64,000 nt of DNA from positions 1 through 64,000 of the forward strand of contig CAUJNA010000513.1 in NCBI GenBank assembly GCA_963377175.1. Reading direction: 5' to 3'. The translations under genes were made by a program, and so were the position numbers. Shown in pieces: positions 19,421-29,261 of the stretch. The notes below the pieces were generated by a model that made no database searches, was not told the DNA's origin, and was given only the letters and a program-made list of their open reading frames with translations. Source of the stretch: Effrenium voratum (taxonomy: Eukaryota; Sar; Dinophyceae; Suessiales; Symbiodiniaceae). The number at the start of each line of letters is the position of its first letter. The stretch's first letter is position 1.

Positions 19421-19822
19421 GACTTGAAGTCCAGAAGTTCTTGGAGTGGTCCAGGGGCCAGACCCAGCGTTGTCAGAAGCTCATTCTGTTCGGATTGTGG
19501 CAACTTCTTGCAAACAGGAAGGCACTGCACACCACAAAGCTGGACTTCGTCATGTGCGGGGTGCTTGCGCAAAGCCTGCCCGCGTTTTTCTGGGGGTTCG
19601 TCGAGTGGACGACACCCCAACGCACCAAATACGCGTGGAAGGCAAAGATGGACTTCCCTAGCTGTGCTGGCAATTGGGCATGGCCAAAATTTAACCACCA
19701 GGGGACCACAGGTTTTAGTCACTGTTTCCATTTACCAGGGTGCCATTTTGGGGTTACCCTATTTTTGACAACCACAGCCAATTTCTGAAAACCAGCCGTG
19801 TACTGTTATGAGCCTGACATAA
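19421..19822 (+). CDS. Two-exon gene end with GC-AG intron
   Basis: Exon 19421-19677 follows CCGGTTTTGGGTTTGCAG. It encodes LEVQKFLEWSRGQTQRCQK, LILFGLWQLLANRKALHT, KLDFVMCGVLAQSLPAFFWG and FVEWTTPQRTKYAWKAKMDF. It ends NW at TGG|GCATGG, a GC donor. Exon 19778-19822 (after GACAACCACAG) continues in frame PISENQPCTVMSLT, then TAA. Two amphipathic/hydrophobic helices suggest a membrane-associated protein. The 100-nt intron is a family B element, whose left TIR reads GC here and GT elsewhere. Family not recognised. Confidence 0.6.
19678..19777 (+). mobile_element. Family B element acting as a GC-AG intron
   Basis: Begins GCATGGCCAAAATTTAACC and ends ATTTTTGACAACCACAG. Internal TTTCCATTTACCAGGG is common to all B copies. 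The exon frames on both sides join in phase 0. Confidence 0.65.
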
Positions 19823-19917
19823 ATTTCACAGCAAGAAACGGAAACGAAAGATCGTGTCAGCTAAGGTCCAGGCTCATAACCGTTGACTGCTCATTTGCTG
19901 GGTCTTGCTTTTATTAC

Positions 19918-20040
19918 TAGGTCCCCCAGCTAGGTGCCCTTTTACCGATTCTTTTTGGGGGGAGATTCGGTTCCCCTACTAAACTAGACTACCGGAAAAA
20001 GGGTACCCTTATTCTAACCTCTCTACTGGAGGACCTAGGT
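19918..20040 (+). mobile_element. Family G MITE, copy 1
   Basis: Terminal inverted repeats CTAGGTCCCCCAG and CTGGAGGACCTAG. The internal string TACCCTTATTCTAACC is shared with the copy at 22019-22135. A third copy with opposite end order is at 63330-63417. Confidence 0.75.
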
Positions 20041-20664
20041 TATGTTAGCCTTGTGCCGCGCAAGGTGACCGAGCTCCGTGCTTGAGAGCCTCACACGAAA
20101 TCGTTGTGGTCTAGTCTATGAACCTTTACATTATATCCACTGAGACACGTAATTCCCTACCTGAGTCGAAGGTGCTGAATGCCTGGGAAACAGAGCTTGT
20201 AATTTTGTTTTTGTCAGAGGCTCCATGTACCATGAAACACTAACATGATACAACGAGAACATGCGCAGTGCGGGTGTTCTTGCAGCCTAGCTCCAATCAG
20301 TAGCCTGGGCGAAATGTGGGTGTGGCTTTTTAGAGGGCACCTTTCTGTTGGTTCGGTTTAAAGGGAAACCAAAAGGAACCCAGCATGTTCTGGAGCGTCC
20401 TCGAGAAAAAAACAAGGAAAGAGAGCACATACATCGTGTCATTCTTCATCTGAGTTGTTGGATCACCGCATAGCACAGCTCCCCCTTTCGGCCGGAAGCG
20501 GTTTTGCCTCACTCGATCCCGCTGGCTGGGCAATCGGAGCGCGAGCAAACAATGATGGGGGGTCCAGCTGACGGCTTCCCACCAGACACCTTTGCGCCCT
20601 TGGCAGAGAACCCTCTGGATTCGTTCTGTGTCGGTTTTTCTTGAAGTGAAGTCAGGAGACCTGA

Positions 20665-21111
20665 TTGAATGCTTACAGGGGGGGCCCTTGGACACTCAGG
20701 CGATGTGGCGACACCCAAGAAATGCATGCCCCCAATTCCCTACAGAGAATGTGCCTTTGCATTTTGCGGCACACCCCAACCCATGAAACCATCGCGAGGG
20801 GTTCGGTTGCATTCCAACAGCCAGGCCGAAAAGGCTCAGTCCTGTTCCCACTGGTTGTGCGGGTTTGCCCTTTGATGTTTGAGTGGATTTTCCTTGAACT
20901 TACTCACTTCCCGAGTGTCCTGACTTTATACTTGGCAAATCTTGGCCATACCTTTGTAGTGGTAGACAAGATGTTTGGGGCTTGTTTTGGGCCATCCACT
21001 CGTGCAGTGAGATCAACAAGACTTGCAGCAAGCCCCTTTTTGTCCGGTCTGGCAAAGGAGTGCCGTGCCAGGTTTGAAGTGGACAAGAATCGGTCCGTTC
21101 GGCGAGTCTGA
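20665..21111 (+). CDS. ORF with coding-like 3' half
   Basis: A 148-codon frame whose last 90 codons look like protein: FEWIFLELTHFPSVLTLYLA, then FVVVDKMFGACFGPSTRAVR, then FLSGLAKECRARFEVDKNRS, ending RRV-stop at 21111. The 5' part is probably intron read through. A hydrophobic helix is followed by a basic tail. The antisense strand is also open. Not recognised. Confidence 0.4.
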   Translation: MNAYRGGPWTLRRCGDTQEMHAPNSLQRMCLCILRHTPTHETIARGSVAFQQPGRKGSVLFPLVVRVCPLMFEWIFLELTHFPSVLTLYLANLGHTFVVVDKMFGACFGPSTRAVRSTRLAASPFLSGLAKECRARFEVDKNRSVRRV

Positions 21112-21127
21112 AGCGATATGTGCTCAA

Positions 21128-21186
21128 ACTTACTTTCTGAACGATGGTTTGAAGGGAACCCACCCCGAAAGGTAACTCTGCGAAGC
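21128..21186 (-). mobile_element. Copy of the 15169-15226 intron element
   Basis: Same length and order of blocks as the third intron of the 14275-15638 gene. In reverse orientation it begins GTTACCTTTCGGGGTGGG, so it also carries a GT at its end. It starts 17 bases after the stop codon at 21111. Confidence 0.6.
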
Positions 21187-21529
21187 CTTCCTTTCAGTTG
21201 GAGAGGTGGTAAGGCCAGTGGTTGTTTCGTGGTGAGGGACGCCAACATGAGACTTGCAGTACGTTGACACAGAGCCTCAGGTTGTGATCCAAGGCTTTTC
21301 CTATTCAGTCCGGAGAAGTCGCTAATGCAGGCTTCTCCAGCGGTGCAGCGATGGGTGCACAGGGATCGATCCAGAATGCAGCGATTGAATCAACCCTGCC
21401 AATTGGCAAGGCGCAGACATGCCCCCCATGCTGTTCAACCAGAGGGTTGTTGGTCTGTTTTTTCTTTGTTCTTTTTCTGGGAAGGGGGGGGGTAAAAAGA
21501 ATCAGATTCCGACTTCCGTTGCAAGTTTC

Positions 21530-21986
21530 AGAGCGGGGAGTCGAAAATTGGCTCGTCAAGCACACCTTGTGAATTTTGGCTCAAGGCGCTTTGTGCTCGC
21601 CTGTCCTGAAAGAAAGCCTGGCTCTCCCCGAGCCATGTACTCATCCAAAGAAAGAGGCGACGGGACGGGTCACCGGGTCACCAGGGCTAGGCAGAAGGGA
21701 AGGGGGGGGGGCAGGCTCTGGGATGTGGGTGTGTGTTTTTTGGATGGTACCCGTTTTGGCGTGGTTTCAAAAGGGAAATCAACGGGAAAGCCACCAATAT
21801 TCAGAGTCCCTTATTTTGAAACATTCCTGTGTAGGTGGTTCCGGATGGCTTCTGCCTGAGGCCTTTTTGGACACCCTTTTCCACTGCAAGTTGGTCTTGC
21901 TCCGATGTTTGGGCTGGCAGGTTTCCCTGCAGCGAGATCCAAGAGCTGTGTTGCTCTTGGACCCCCAGGCTTTTGTTTCCGTTTAG
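21530..21986 (+). CDS. Two-exon gene end split by a family A intron
   Basis: Exon (about 21530)-21728 encodes SRKLARQAHLVNFGSRRFVL, ACPERKPGSPRAMYSSKERG and a basic Gly/Arg stretch. It ends GATGTGG at G|GTGTGTG. Exon 21835-21986 (after TTCCTGTGTAG) continues GSGWLLPEAFLDTLFHCKLV, LLRCLGWQVSLQRDPRAVLL and LDPQAFVSV, then TAG. Phase 1 + 2 agree and give Gly at the junction. The left border is uncertain; AG in GCAAGTTTCAG is the likely acceptor. Family unknown. Confidence 0.6.
21729..21834 (+). mobile_element. Family A element as a 106-nt intron
   Basis: Left GTGTGTGTTTTTTGG, internal TTTCAAAAGGGAAATCAACG and AAAGCCACCAATATTC. It ends at AG in CCTGTGTAG. Same length as the family A intron at 35758-35863 and one base longer than that at 31532-31636. 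Confidence 0.7.
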
Positions 21987-22018
21987 AAAGACCGATGTGG
22001 TGGATCTTCCATCTAGTC

Positions 22019-22135
22019 TAGGTCCCAGTCAGGTGCCCTTTCTCAACCCTTGCTTGTTTGGGAAGGTTCCCCCACTAAATTTGACTACAGAAAAAACAGG
22101 TACCCTTATTCTAACCTTTCTACTGGAGGACCTAG
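22019..22135 (+). mobile_element. Family G MITE, copy 2
   Basis: CTAGGTCCCAGTCAGG at the left, TACTGGAGGACCTAG at the right, with shared TACCCTTATTCTAACC. Confidence 0.75.
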
Positions 22136-22139
22136 TAGC

Positions 22140-23050
22140 GGTGGTAGGGTGCAACTGCTCTCGTCCTGTAGCAAGGGTGGCTGCCCGGAAAGTCTTAAAG
22201 GAGGCTGCCTGCTGTCTATTGCTCCGAGCTTCAGCTTTGAAATGAACTGGCGGCATGTATGCAGCAGGCGTTTGGATGAATCACCTATGTTGCCATACTA
22301 TATGTTGACGGTTGTTTTTCTTTGCCTCATTTTAGGCTGGTAAACCCCATATATATGATAGACGTCCCATGAGTGAAAGCACAAGACATATTCTCGTGAC
22401 GGATGTGACATGGAATAATACCCTCATAGGTCAACCATACCCAAAATGGCTTGCCCTGGCAAATGGAAACAAGGACTAAAACTAATATACCATAAGAGCA
22501 ACAACCAATATACCATAAGAGCAACAACCAATATACCAGTATACCAATAAACATGGAAACAATCAGTCTTTTACTGATGTTATGTTGACCCATTCGCAAG
22601 CCGGCAGGTTCCACGGAACCTTCCTCATCTCACCGCGGGACTCTCAGCAACTTCAGCCCGTGGCAGCCCGGGCTTGTCTCCTTTTGGGTTAGGGGAGCCC
22701 AAAAGGAAGCCACCAAGGGTTGGGGGTCCTCTGTTTTAACAAAGAACCTGTGAACTCTGTGTTCTCATTCCGTTTTTGTTCAGCGTGATTTTTTCTTGAA
22801 CATCAACCAACCAAGCAAATGGGGTGGGGGTACATATTTAGAGATATCACCCCGGCTGGGCCAATGCGGCCAATCCGTTCCGTTCCCCACAGAAAGACGG
22901 CTCAGTAGCTCGGGGATTCACGAACCAGTCATGGGACACGGAGCATTCTGACCACAGGGGCTGAAAATTTAAGGAGGTTCTCCAGGATGGCGACCAACCT
23001 CATACTGGACTCCTGGAAGTGCCACCCAGAGGAGACATTACACACGATTC
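22140..23050. other. Non-coding, local direct repeats
   Basis: Contains AACCAATATACCATAAGAGC repeated head to tail near 22484-22525, and an inverted relative of family B near 22430-22480. No supported exon. Confidence 0.4.
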
Positions 23051-23059
23051 TACTCATCA

Positions 23060-23185
23060 CCAGCCCAGTTGCCCAGTACCCTTTTTTCAACTTCTTTTTG
23101 CGAGTTCCCCTTTAAAATCAACCAACTAAAAAAGGATGCCCTGTTTTTCCCATGGCCACTGGGCATTTGAGCCAGAGTGATATTC
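23060..23185. mobile_element. Family D MITE, copy 1
   Basis: Left GTTGCCCAGT, core TTCCCCTTTAAAATCAACC, right CCACTGGGCA. The ends pair as inverted repeats. Two more copies at 36767-36875 and 48005-48120 share core and ends. Confidence 0.75.
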
Positions 23186-23305
23186 AACATGGCTTGGCAT
23201 TCTTTTTGGACCGCGTGAAATCTGAGCGAATGCCGCCGCCGGACCGCCGGGCAGCAGGGGAGACCCGAGACCCAGCCTTTCCGAAGCGCTTCAGTTAAGG
23301 CAGGG

Positions 23306-23416
23306 CTCCTTAAAAGATACATGTTGCAACCATTTGAAACATGGCTTTTTCCACCAAAATTAAGGGACACCAACATTTACAAGGCAATGTTCAGGTGTAT
23401 AATGTAAGGATCCCTG
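23306..23416 (-). mobile_element. Dispersed repeat family P, copy 1
   Basis: GGAGCCC side at 23306; internal GCAATGTTCAGGTGTATAAT and GTAAGGATCCCTG. More than 85 percent identical by eye to 24438-24552. Read on the minus strand the element ends TATCTTTTAAG or TATCTTTTCAG, a good acceptor, so it may be a minus-strand intron. Between it and family D (23186-23305) the minus strand has an open, Arg-rich frame. Confidence 0.65.
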
Positions 23417-24050
23417 TTAAGACCTCATTTGGATCAGTTTTCATTCGTGAAGTCAAGAATAAAGACTGTCGTTTGAGGGACTAGCTTTCGCAACACCAAC
23501 CTTAGGCAGGAAACTACGAACCGATGTTTGAGATGTGTCGAACCAAATTTTCCGGATTCAGCGACCGCTCTTGAAGTCAATTATTGTGGTACAAGACCTC
23601 GACTCAAATTGTTGTTCGCTTCAATGGGCTATCATGGGTTTGTCAAGCTCTCACAGGTTAGGCTCATGAAATGACTCATGTCGGAAGCACTTGTTTTAGT
23701 CCATGAAGGCCTAAAGGGGATGGATATGTATGGTTCTTAGTTTTTTGCAGGGGGTATTGAAATGGTTTCTCCCCGAAGCCGCGACCGTCTCTTGGGGCGC
23801 CCCCTAAGTCAGCTACCAGGGGTGTCCTTTTTTCCACATGTTTTCTTTTGAAGGTTGGACCCCCCAAAAAGAAAACAGAAAGAAGAAGAAGGTGGTTTTC
23901 CTTTTGGTTTCCCCTCAATAACCAACTAGCACAAAAAGATAGTTTCATTAATCAAGAACGAGAGTTAGGGGATCAAAGATGAGTAGACACCATCGTAGTC
24001 TTAACCATAAACTGTGCCGACTCAGGATTGGCAGTCGTTGAATTAATGCC

Positions 24051-24473
24051 TTGGGAGAAACTTCGGAAGCTGAAGTCACCGGGCGAAGCACTCCGCGCTT
24101 TGCCCCCGAATGTGTCGCTGGTCTTTGGGGAGCCGCCCTGAGTGGCGAAGTGGTGACCTTAGACTACAGCAAAACAACATCAAGCACCGGACTGAGTTGC
24201 ACTTCCGAATTTCGTTCAAGGGATTCTTTGTTTCGGAGATCAATTGATTTTGTGGGCTTTGTTGAAAACGATGAAAATGGGAGATCGACCTTTACAACTA
24301 CCATGCCAAGCGGCGTGATGGTCCACTCGCCTGATTTGGCCCCTAGGGTTCTCCTCCAAGGGAGCGCGGAAGCGCGCCCAGCTGCCAATGAAGATGGGAG
24401 CCTGCTTTTGCAGCTTGGCGAAAGTGGGTCTGTCTCATCAGGGCTCCTGAAAAGATACATTTTGGCCATTTGA
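24051..24473 (+). CDS. Hypothetical ORF, 140 aa
   Basis: Open from an in-frame TGA at about 24042. The protein is polar: VTGRSTPRFAPECVAGLWGA, LSCTSEFRSRDSLFRRSIDF, VGFVENDENGRSTFTTTMPS and EARPAANEDGSLLLQLGESG. This is one of the longer non-repeat frames. Against it, the minus strand is open over the same stretch, beginning right after the family P acceptor (frame SPDETDPLSPSCKSRLPSSL). The strand therefore needs transcript evidence. No family recognised. Confidence 0.4.
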   Translation: MGETSEAEVTGRSTPRFAPECVAGLWGAALSGEVVTLDYSKTTSSTGLSCTSEFRSRDSLFRRSIDFVGFVENDENGRSTFTTTMPSGVMVHSPDLAPRVLLQGSAEARPAANEDGSLLLQLGESGSVSSGLLKRYILAI

Positions 24474-24552
24474 AACATGGCTTGTTCCACCAAAATAAAG
24501 GGACACCACCATTTACAAGGCAATGTTCAGGTGTATAATGTAAGGATCCCTG
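24438..24552 (-). mobile_element. Dispersed repeat family P, copy 2
   Basis: GGCTCCTGAAAAGATACATT to TATAATGTAAGGATCCCTG, the same as copy 1 at 23306, about 1.1 kb apart in the same orientation. Confidence 0.7.
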
Positions 24553-24559
24553 CTCATGG

Positions 24560-25900
24560 ACAAATCTTGTTTCAACCAGTTGCGCTTTGGTTCGAACCTT
24601 GACGGCAAGGTTCGAGGTTCTAGAACATGATGAGTTTGCAAAAGCAAACGAATTCTGAGGCGCTATTCGCAGGGGTTCACCAAAGAGAGCAAACTAAAGA
24701 GAGGCCACCCAGGATCAAGCTTGGAGCTAGCAGACACATTTGTCCCGGCTCGCGAGGTATTCGGCTGGTGTCGGAGATCTTTGCCGCAGGATGTCCTTGC
24801 TAACAGGAGTTCCTGGAAGACCATTTTCCTTTCAAGGGGACTCCTGTGCAGGCTCTATGTTTGCTTTTGGGAGGGTATTGAACACTCGGAAAGTGAAGAG
24901 ACAGCAGCTTGGCCTATTTGAGGAACAACTCACTAGTCTTGATTTGGGTTCCAGGCATGGGGGGGACGGTCCCCACCAATTTCCCCCCGGTTTCAACCAC
25001 AAGCACCGGGGCCGCTTCGGAGGCATAGACACTTCGGCCCCTTCAGCTTGCCGAAAGGTTTGTCTTGGGTGGAAAGGGAGACCAAAACCGAAATCCATGG
25101 GAGGTCCGAATCCCAACGACACAGAAAGGGTATGAATGTTCAGAACGGGACTCGAACAATTCTAATTCTGTTCCTTGCAAGGACGATTCTCAAAGCCTGG
25201 TGAGGTTGACGTCATTCAAGCCTCAAGCACCAAGTATCACTCTCCTCGACGAGATTTGAGAATGGGCATACCCACTACATGGTTCCACAATCTTGCCTTG
25301 CAGGGACCTAGCAGTTCAATCAGCTCCCAGAGCAGCAGTCAACTAATGAGAGGAGCAGTCCTTCAAAGTGGTGTTCCAGATCGCCCTAGAGCTCAATACT
25401 TTGCATCCTGAACTTTGTGAGCTGTTGTCAAATCGCATGATCCTTTGAAACCCGAAACCCCGGGGCAGACGAGCATTGAGAACGCACGCTGACAAGACGC
25501 TTTCCTGTTTGATCCGCTCCTTCCAGACTCCTGATATCTCTTGCTTCAGCACTATGCGGCGCCAAATGGTCGTGCCGAGATGCTGACTTGCTGGGCACTG
25601 AAATGCATGTGATTTGTGTGATGTTAAACCCCCGGCCTCAACAAGGCATCGCCACGCGTTGATTTGTTTTTGTTTCTGTTTGTTGGCTTTCCGGCATCAG
25701 GCAGTGCCTTCTCGCCTCCGTTTTCGCAGCTGTGGTGCTAGGCTGGGACATTGTTTCGCAGCGCTTGGGCGTTGGGCTTCCGCAAAGTTTGGATGTTCAA
25801 ACCTGGGTCCCTTGGTATGTTATGGTGAAGACCATGTTGAACCCGTTGTTCCTTGTGAACTTTCTGGTTGCACATGGGATATAACATGGAATGAATCAAC
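24560..25900. other. No strongly supported exon
   Basis: Several frames of 60-130 codons (for example 24740-25135 plus) have partial coding character. None has clear paired splice sites. A family B-like palindrome is at 24960-25010. Confidence 0.3.
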
Positions 25901-25926
25901 ATTAAAGTTTGCCTTTGTTTCTATAG

Positions 25927-26235
25927 CGGCTGTGCCTCTCTTTGCACATTTCACATGCCATTGCGCTTGTGTTCGCGAGTGTTCTCCAGAGATGTTCTGT
26001 CTCCGGTGGCCAGCATCCTGATGTTGCTAAACTCAGACCGGAGGTCCGGGAAACCGGTCGATGTAAGAAGTCCTTACTAGAGGGCATGCTGGTCAAATGT
26101 TTGCATGCTGACTTGGTGGAGTTTTATGGCAAAACTTGGCAACATCGCGCAGATTGGAGAAGCATGGCTTGAAATTGCTGTCGCTCTTGCAAGTGCGCTT
26201 GTCTCTGCTTCTAAGTGCATTATGGCATTGGTTTG
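25927..26235 (+). CDS. Two candidate exons
   Basis: 25927-26061: acceptor TTGTTTCTATAG, donor GTAAGA. The frame LHISHAIALVFASVLQRC or, in another register, SRVFSRDVLSPVASILMLLN; both are open. 26118-26235: frame MAKLGNIAQIGEAWLEIAVA, LASALVSASKCIMALVWTT, then TGA, Ala-rich and probably a membrane helix. The phase between the two could not be reconciled, so the gene model is incomplete. Confidence 0.3.
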
Positions 26236-27160
26236 GACGACTTGAAGAAGGTTTATTTTTATGGTGGTCCCTATCTTTTTTTTTTTTTGTGGATTACTCT
26301 AATTCACCCAGATCGTTCTCATGTGCTAGCTTATATCAGGGGTTCATCATTCCCTTTTTGGAACCTCCCAAAGTGGTGTCACACGTGTTTTCCCCTTGGC
26401 TTTTCTGCAATTTGTCATCTCTGGCTCATGCTTGGCAGTGAACGGGAGAATTAGGACAGTGTTTTATTTTTATATTTGTATTATTATTAATGCAATAATT
26501 GTCGAAAAACCCAATGATGTTTGCATAGTTGCAGTTCAACTGCTCGAAAATCTGAATCAACAAACTGCAGCCAACATATGGCAGAGATCCTGCTCGAAGC
26601 TGATACTTAAAAAAGAAGCGATGCATTACAGTGCAGATGAGTTGATATTGTGTCTTGCAATGATACTGTTTGTCTATACATTGATTCCCCACTATGAAGC
26701 AAGCGGGCCGTTTGCATGCTCCCTCGTCACAGAGACTCTTCCAGCAAATTCATGTTTGCTGGAATGGACATGGTGGCTCTCCAGATGCTTTTTGCCAGCA
26801 TTTGCAACCAAACATTGCCCATGCATCAACCTGTGTGCACTCATGTGTGTTCGTGTGTGCACGCCTTTCATAACGACGGAAGCACCCCCTCCCCCACCGG
26901 CACGCCCCTCCCCCAGCCCTGCTCACAACTCCGACTCGACACATCACAGCCTAACCACAATCAGCAAGAAACACACCAAAACATACCAGTTTTTTGTTCA
27001 GCCTGTTTCCTCCAACAACCATGGAAGTGGACAAAGGGCTTCCCCAAAAGGAGAGAACCCTTGTGTCAGCTTCCATGATTGAAGGGGGTGTCTCACTTCC
27101 CGAGTGGATGACCCAACAATAGTCCATTTTTTATTTGCCACTCAAATGGTTCTCCCAAAC

Positions 27161-28028
27161 ATAATGGTGGAACATGATTAATAAACCCGCCCTGATTAAA
27201 GACGTCCGGTTTCCCCAGACCATTTCCAGGCAATACTACTTTAAAGGCACCCACAAGGTTTGGCCAAGAAACACCCCATATTTTTTGGGGGGCACCTCCA
27301 AAACCCCCCTGATTAAAGACGTCCCCCAATCTCCCAGAAAAAACCTGAAGCAGCAGACAGCAGCAGCATCCTTTTCCTCATGACTCAGCCTGTCTGAATG
27401 CTCTCACTCCTTTCCTTCATTGCCTCTCCTGCCTTCAGTGCTTCCTTCTTCAAGTTGTGCTCTCAGTCCTCTCCTGCCACTGCCTTTCCTGCCCTTAGTG
27501 CCTCCTTCTTCAAGTGGTACCTCAATGCTTTCTCAAAGCTGCAGTTGAGGCATCCACTCCTCCACCTGCACTTGCTGCAGATCCCTATGTGTCCTTCATC
27601 CTTGATCCGCTGAAGCTCCTTTTTAGCCTCATGGCTCAGATCCTCCTCACCAAATGGCTTGTTCTCAGTACCCCCCTTCAAGGCCTGACCCCCCCCTAAT
27701 AAGAGAACCCACTCAAAAGCCACAACCTGGCCCCAGCAATTGGAAACCTAAAGAGCTACTACTCAACAGATACTACCAGAAGATTCTATTTGAATTTGGC
27801 TAAGGGTCCTTTTTTCTGAAAAGTGTGTCTTCTAAAACAGCAAGTTGCAGGAGCCTGGCAGCTGATCAGAAACCTCAAGCCTCCAAACCTCAATCCTCAA
27901 GCTTCTCAGACTTCAAGTCCTGCAGATCAATTATTAGGGGGAGGCCCTAGGGGAACCCTCAAAATCTGATTTTCCCAAACCTTGTCAACTTTGAGGGGGG
28001 GGTTTATTAGTCAAGTTCCACCATTAAT
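27161..28028. mobile_element. 868-bp element with 28-bp terminal inverted repeats
   Basis: 27161-27188 (ATAATGGTGGAACATGATTA then ATAAACCC) is the inverted complement of about 28000-28028 with three mismatches. Inside, CCTGATTAAAGACGTCC is present twice as direct repeats (27191-27207 and 27308-27324), probably flanking a nested small element. The minus strand between the ends carries the Cys-motif ORF. This is larger than the other elements here and could be a captured-gene transposon. Confidence 0.55.
27463..27723 (-). CDS. Cys-motif protein, 86 codons, inside the 868-bp element
   Basis: The frame encodes KPFGEEDLSHEAKKELQRIK, DEGHIGICSKCRWRSGCLNC, FEKALRYHLKKEALRAGKAV, then TGA. The C-S-K-C-R-W-R-S-G-C-L-N-C block is a compact Cys cluster. 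From memory such CxxCR....GCxxC blocks are frequent in dinoflagellate proteins, but I cannot verify this here. After the stop the same frame continues with EHNLKKEALKAGEAM, a duplicate of HLKKEALRAG. This suggests an internal duplication cut by a stop mutation. Confidence 0.55.
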   Translation of the reverse strand: MAFEWVLLLGGGQALKGGTENKPFGEEDLSHEAKKELQRIKDEGHIGICSKCRWRSGCLNCSFEKALRYHLKKEALRAGKAVAGED

Positions 28029-28084
28029 AAAGTCCAGGATCTCAGAAAGTGAGGTATCGAAACAAGGCGTTTGCACATCCCCAC

Positions 28085-28396
28085 TTAATCAACGTCGCTC
28101 CCCAGGACTGGCTCAATGACTCGCTTCACATTTTGGTGCCCAAAATCAGAGATCCTGAAAGGGTCCGCTTTGACAAGGGCACAACACTGATTTGTGGTAT
28201 GTTTTTGTAGATGTTCCTTAGAGCTGGTAATTTGTTTCCAGATCTTCCTGAGAGCTTTGCGCTCGTTCAAAAAGCTATCAAACTGATATCTCACAGCGCC
28301 CGGACATCTTTTGCACGCCAGCCAGAAGGGCTTTAGGAGCGGGCAATACAGTGCAGAGACCTTGTAAAACAACAAATACGCACGTCGTGCAAACAA
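28085..28396 (-). CDS. Hypothetical ORF, 103 aa
   Basis: Coding-like composition: KPFWLACKRCPGAVRYQFDS, FLNERKALRKIWKQITSSKE, KADPFRISDFGHQNVKRVIE, PVLGSDVD, then TAA. Lys/Arg-rich with a CxxC. It lies just outside the right end of the 868-bp element, on the same strand as the Cys-motif ORF, and could be an upstream exon of the same transcription unit. Not recognised. Confidence 0.45.
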   Translation of the reverse strand: MFARRAYLLFYKVSALYCPLLKPFWLACKRCPGAVRYQFDSFLNERKALRKIWKQITSSKEHLQKHTTNQCCALVKADPFRISDFGHQNVKRVIEPVLGSDVD

Positions 28397-29055
28397 TCCA
28401 TGGCAGCCAAATCAAAGCTTGCTGACGTATAATGGATTCCCCCCTTGACAAGCTGCAGTTGTTTGGTGGTGTCCATTAAAACCCAGCTTTCGTCTCCAGG
28501 TTTTTTAGCAGCCTGTGACCTTGTTGGACACCCTTCTTTTGGTAGCATATTTTTTAGAGGCACCCCCTCCCCCACTACTCTTGTTTTTAGGGGTATGGTT
28601 CCTGTTTGCCTTAGCAACCGCCATTTACAGACTCAACCCCGAAAAGCCAATACTTAAAGTAGGTGGTTGCATTTTTTTTCGTGACCACCTCTAAATGCCA
28701 GCCAAAGTGCCATGATTAAACGGTTAAACCGCATTCTCACAACATGAGCCTGTACCCGCCAGTTTTGAAATTTAACTGAGGCCCCTTTGGACATCATTTA
28801 GGGATTTACGGGTCTGTCTCAAAGTCAACTTCGGGGGACCCCATTTTTTTCTCTCGGTCAGTTTCCTCTTTCAACACCGAGCTTTAGAGGGGGCTCCCTT
28901 CAGGAAGCACTCTATCTCCCCCAAAAAGTGAAAAACATCCTGTCCAGCAAGCAGAGAAGGTCTCCTTATCCACCCCAAAAAAAAGAAAGAGAAACATCCT
29001 GTCCACCAAGCAGAGAAGGTAGTTCTCCCTCCCACGGTGTGCCGGGCTTTCGCAG

Positions 29056-29261
29056 GGCTCCTGGTTCAGCTGGGCCTGGTGGTTCGCTCCCGCAGCTGCC
29101 CGGTTGGGGGACCCTCGCAGGTCTGTGCGCATGTGGGGTTTGATTTATGGGGAGAACTGGGTGTGGGTCAAAAAGAAACCAAGGGACCCCAGGTTTTCAT
29201 CCTGTTCCATTTACCAGGGCAACCCATTTTGGGTACCCATTTTTGACCCACAGCCAAGTGA
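29056..29261 (+). CDS. Two-exon gene end split by a family B intron
   Basis: Exon 29056-29160 follows GGGCTTTCGCAG. The frame is LLVQLGLVVRSRSCPVGGPS, then QVCAHVGFDLWGEL, ending at G|GTGTGGG. The second exon at 29254 gives Ala-Lys-stop (phase 1 + 2). Another open frame in the first exon is Trp-rich and less likely; it would end PSEDMWP. The 93-nt intron is a family B element ending TTTTTGACCCACAG. Confidence 0.45.
29161..29253 (+). mobile_element. Family B element in intron position
   Basis: GTGTGGGTCAAAAAGAAACC to CCCATTTTTGACCCACAG, internal TTCCATTTACCAGGGCAACC. The ends are inverted repeats of each other (TGTGGGTCAAAA / TTTTGACCCACA). Confidence 0.75.

Noticed and set aside
21573..21585. 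13-nt match to the 3' part of the dinoflagellate spliced leader (ATTTTGGCTCAAG)
   Set aside because: It would suggest a retro-copied mRNA, but the match lies inside the supported exon frame ending at 21728 (NFGSRRFVLACPERK) and lacks the 5' half of the leader. Probably chance.
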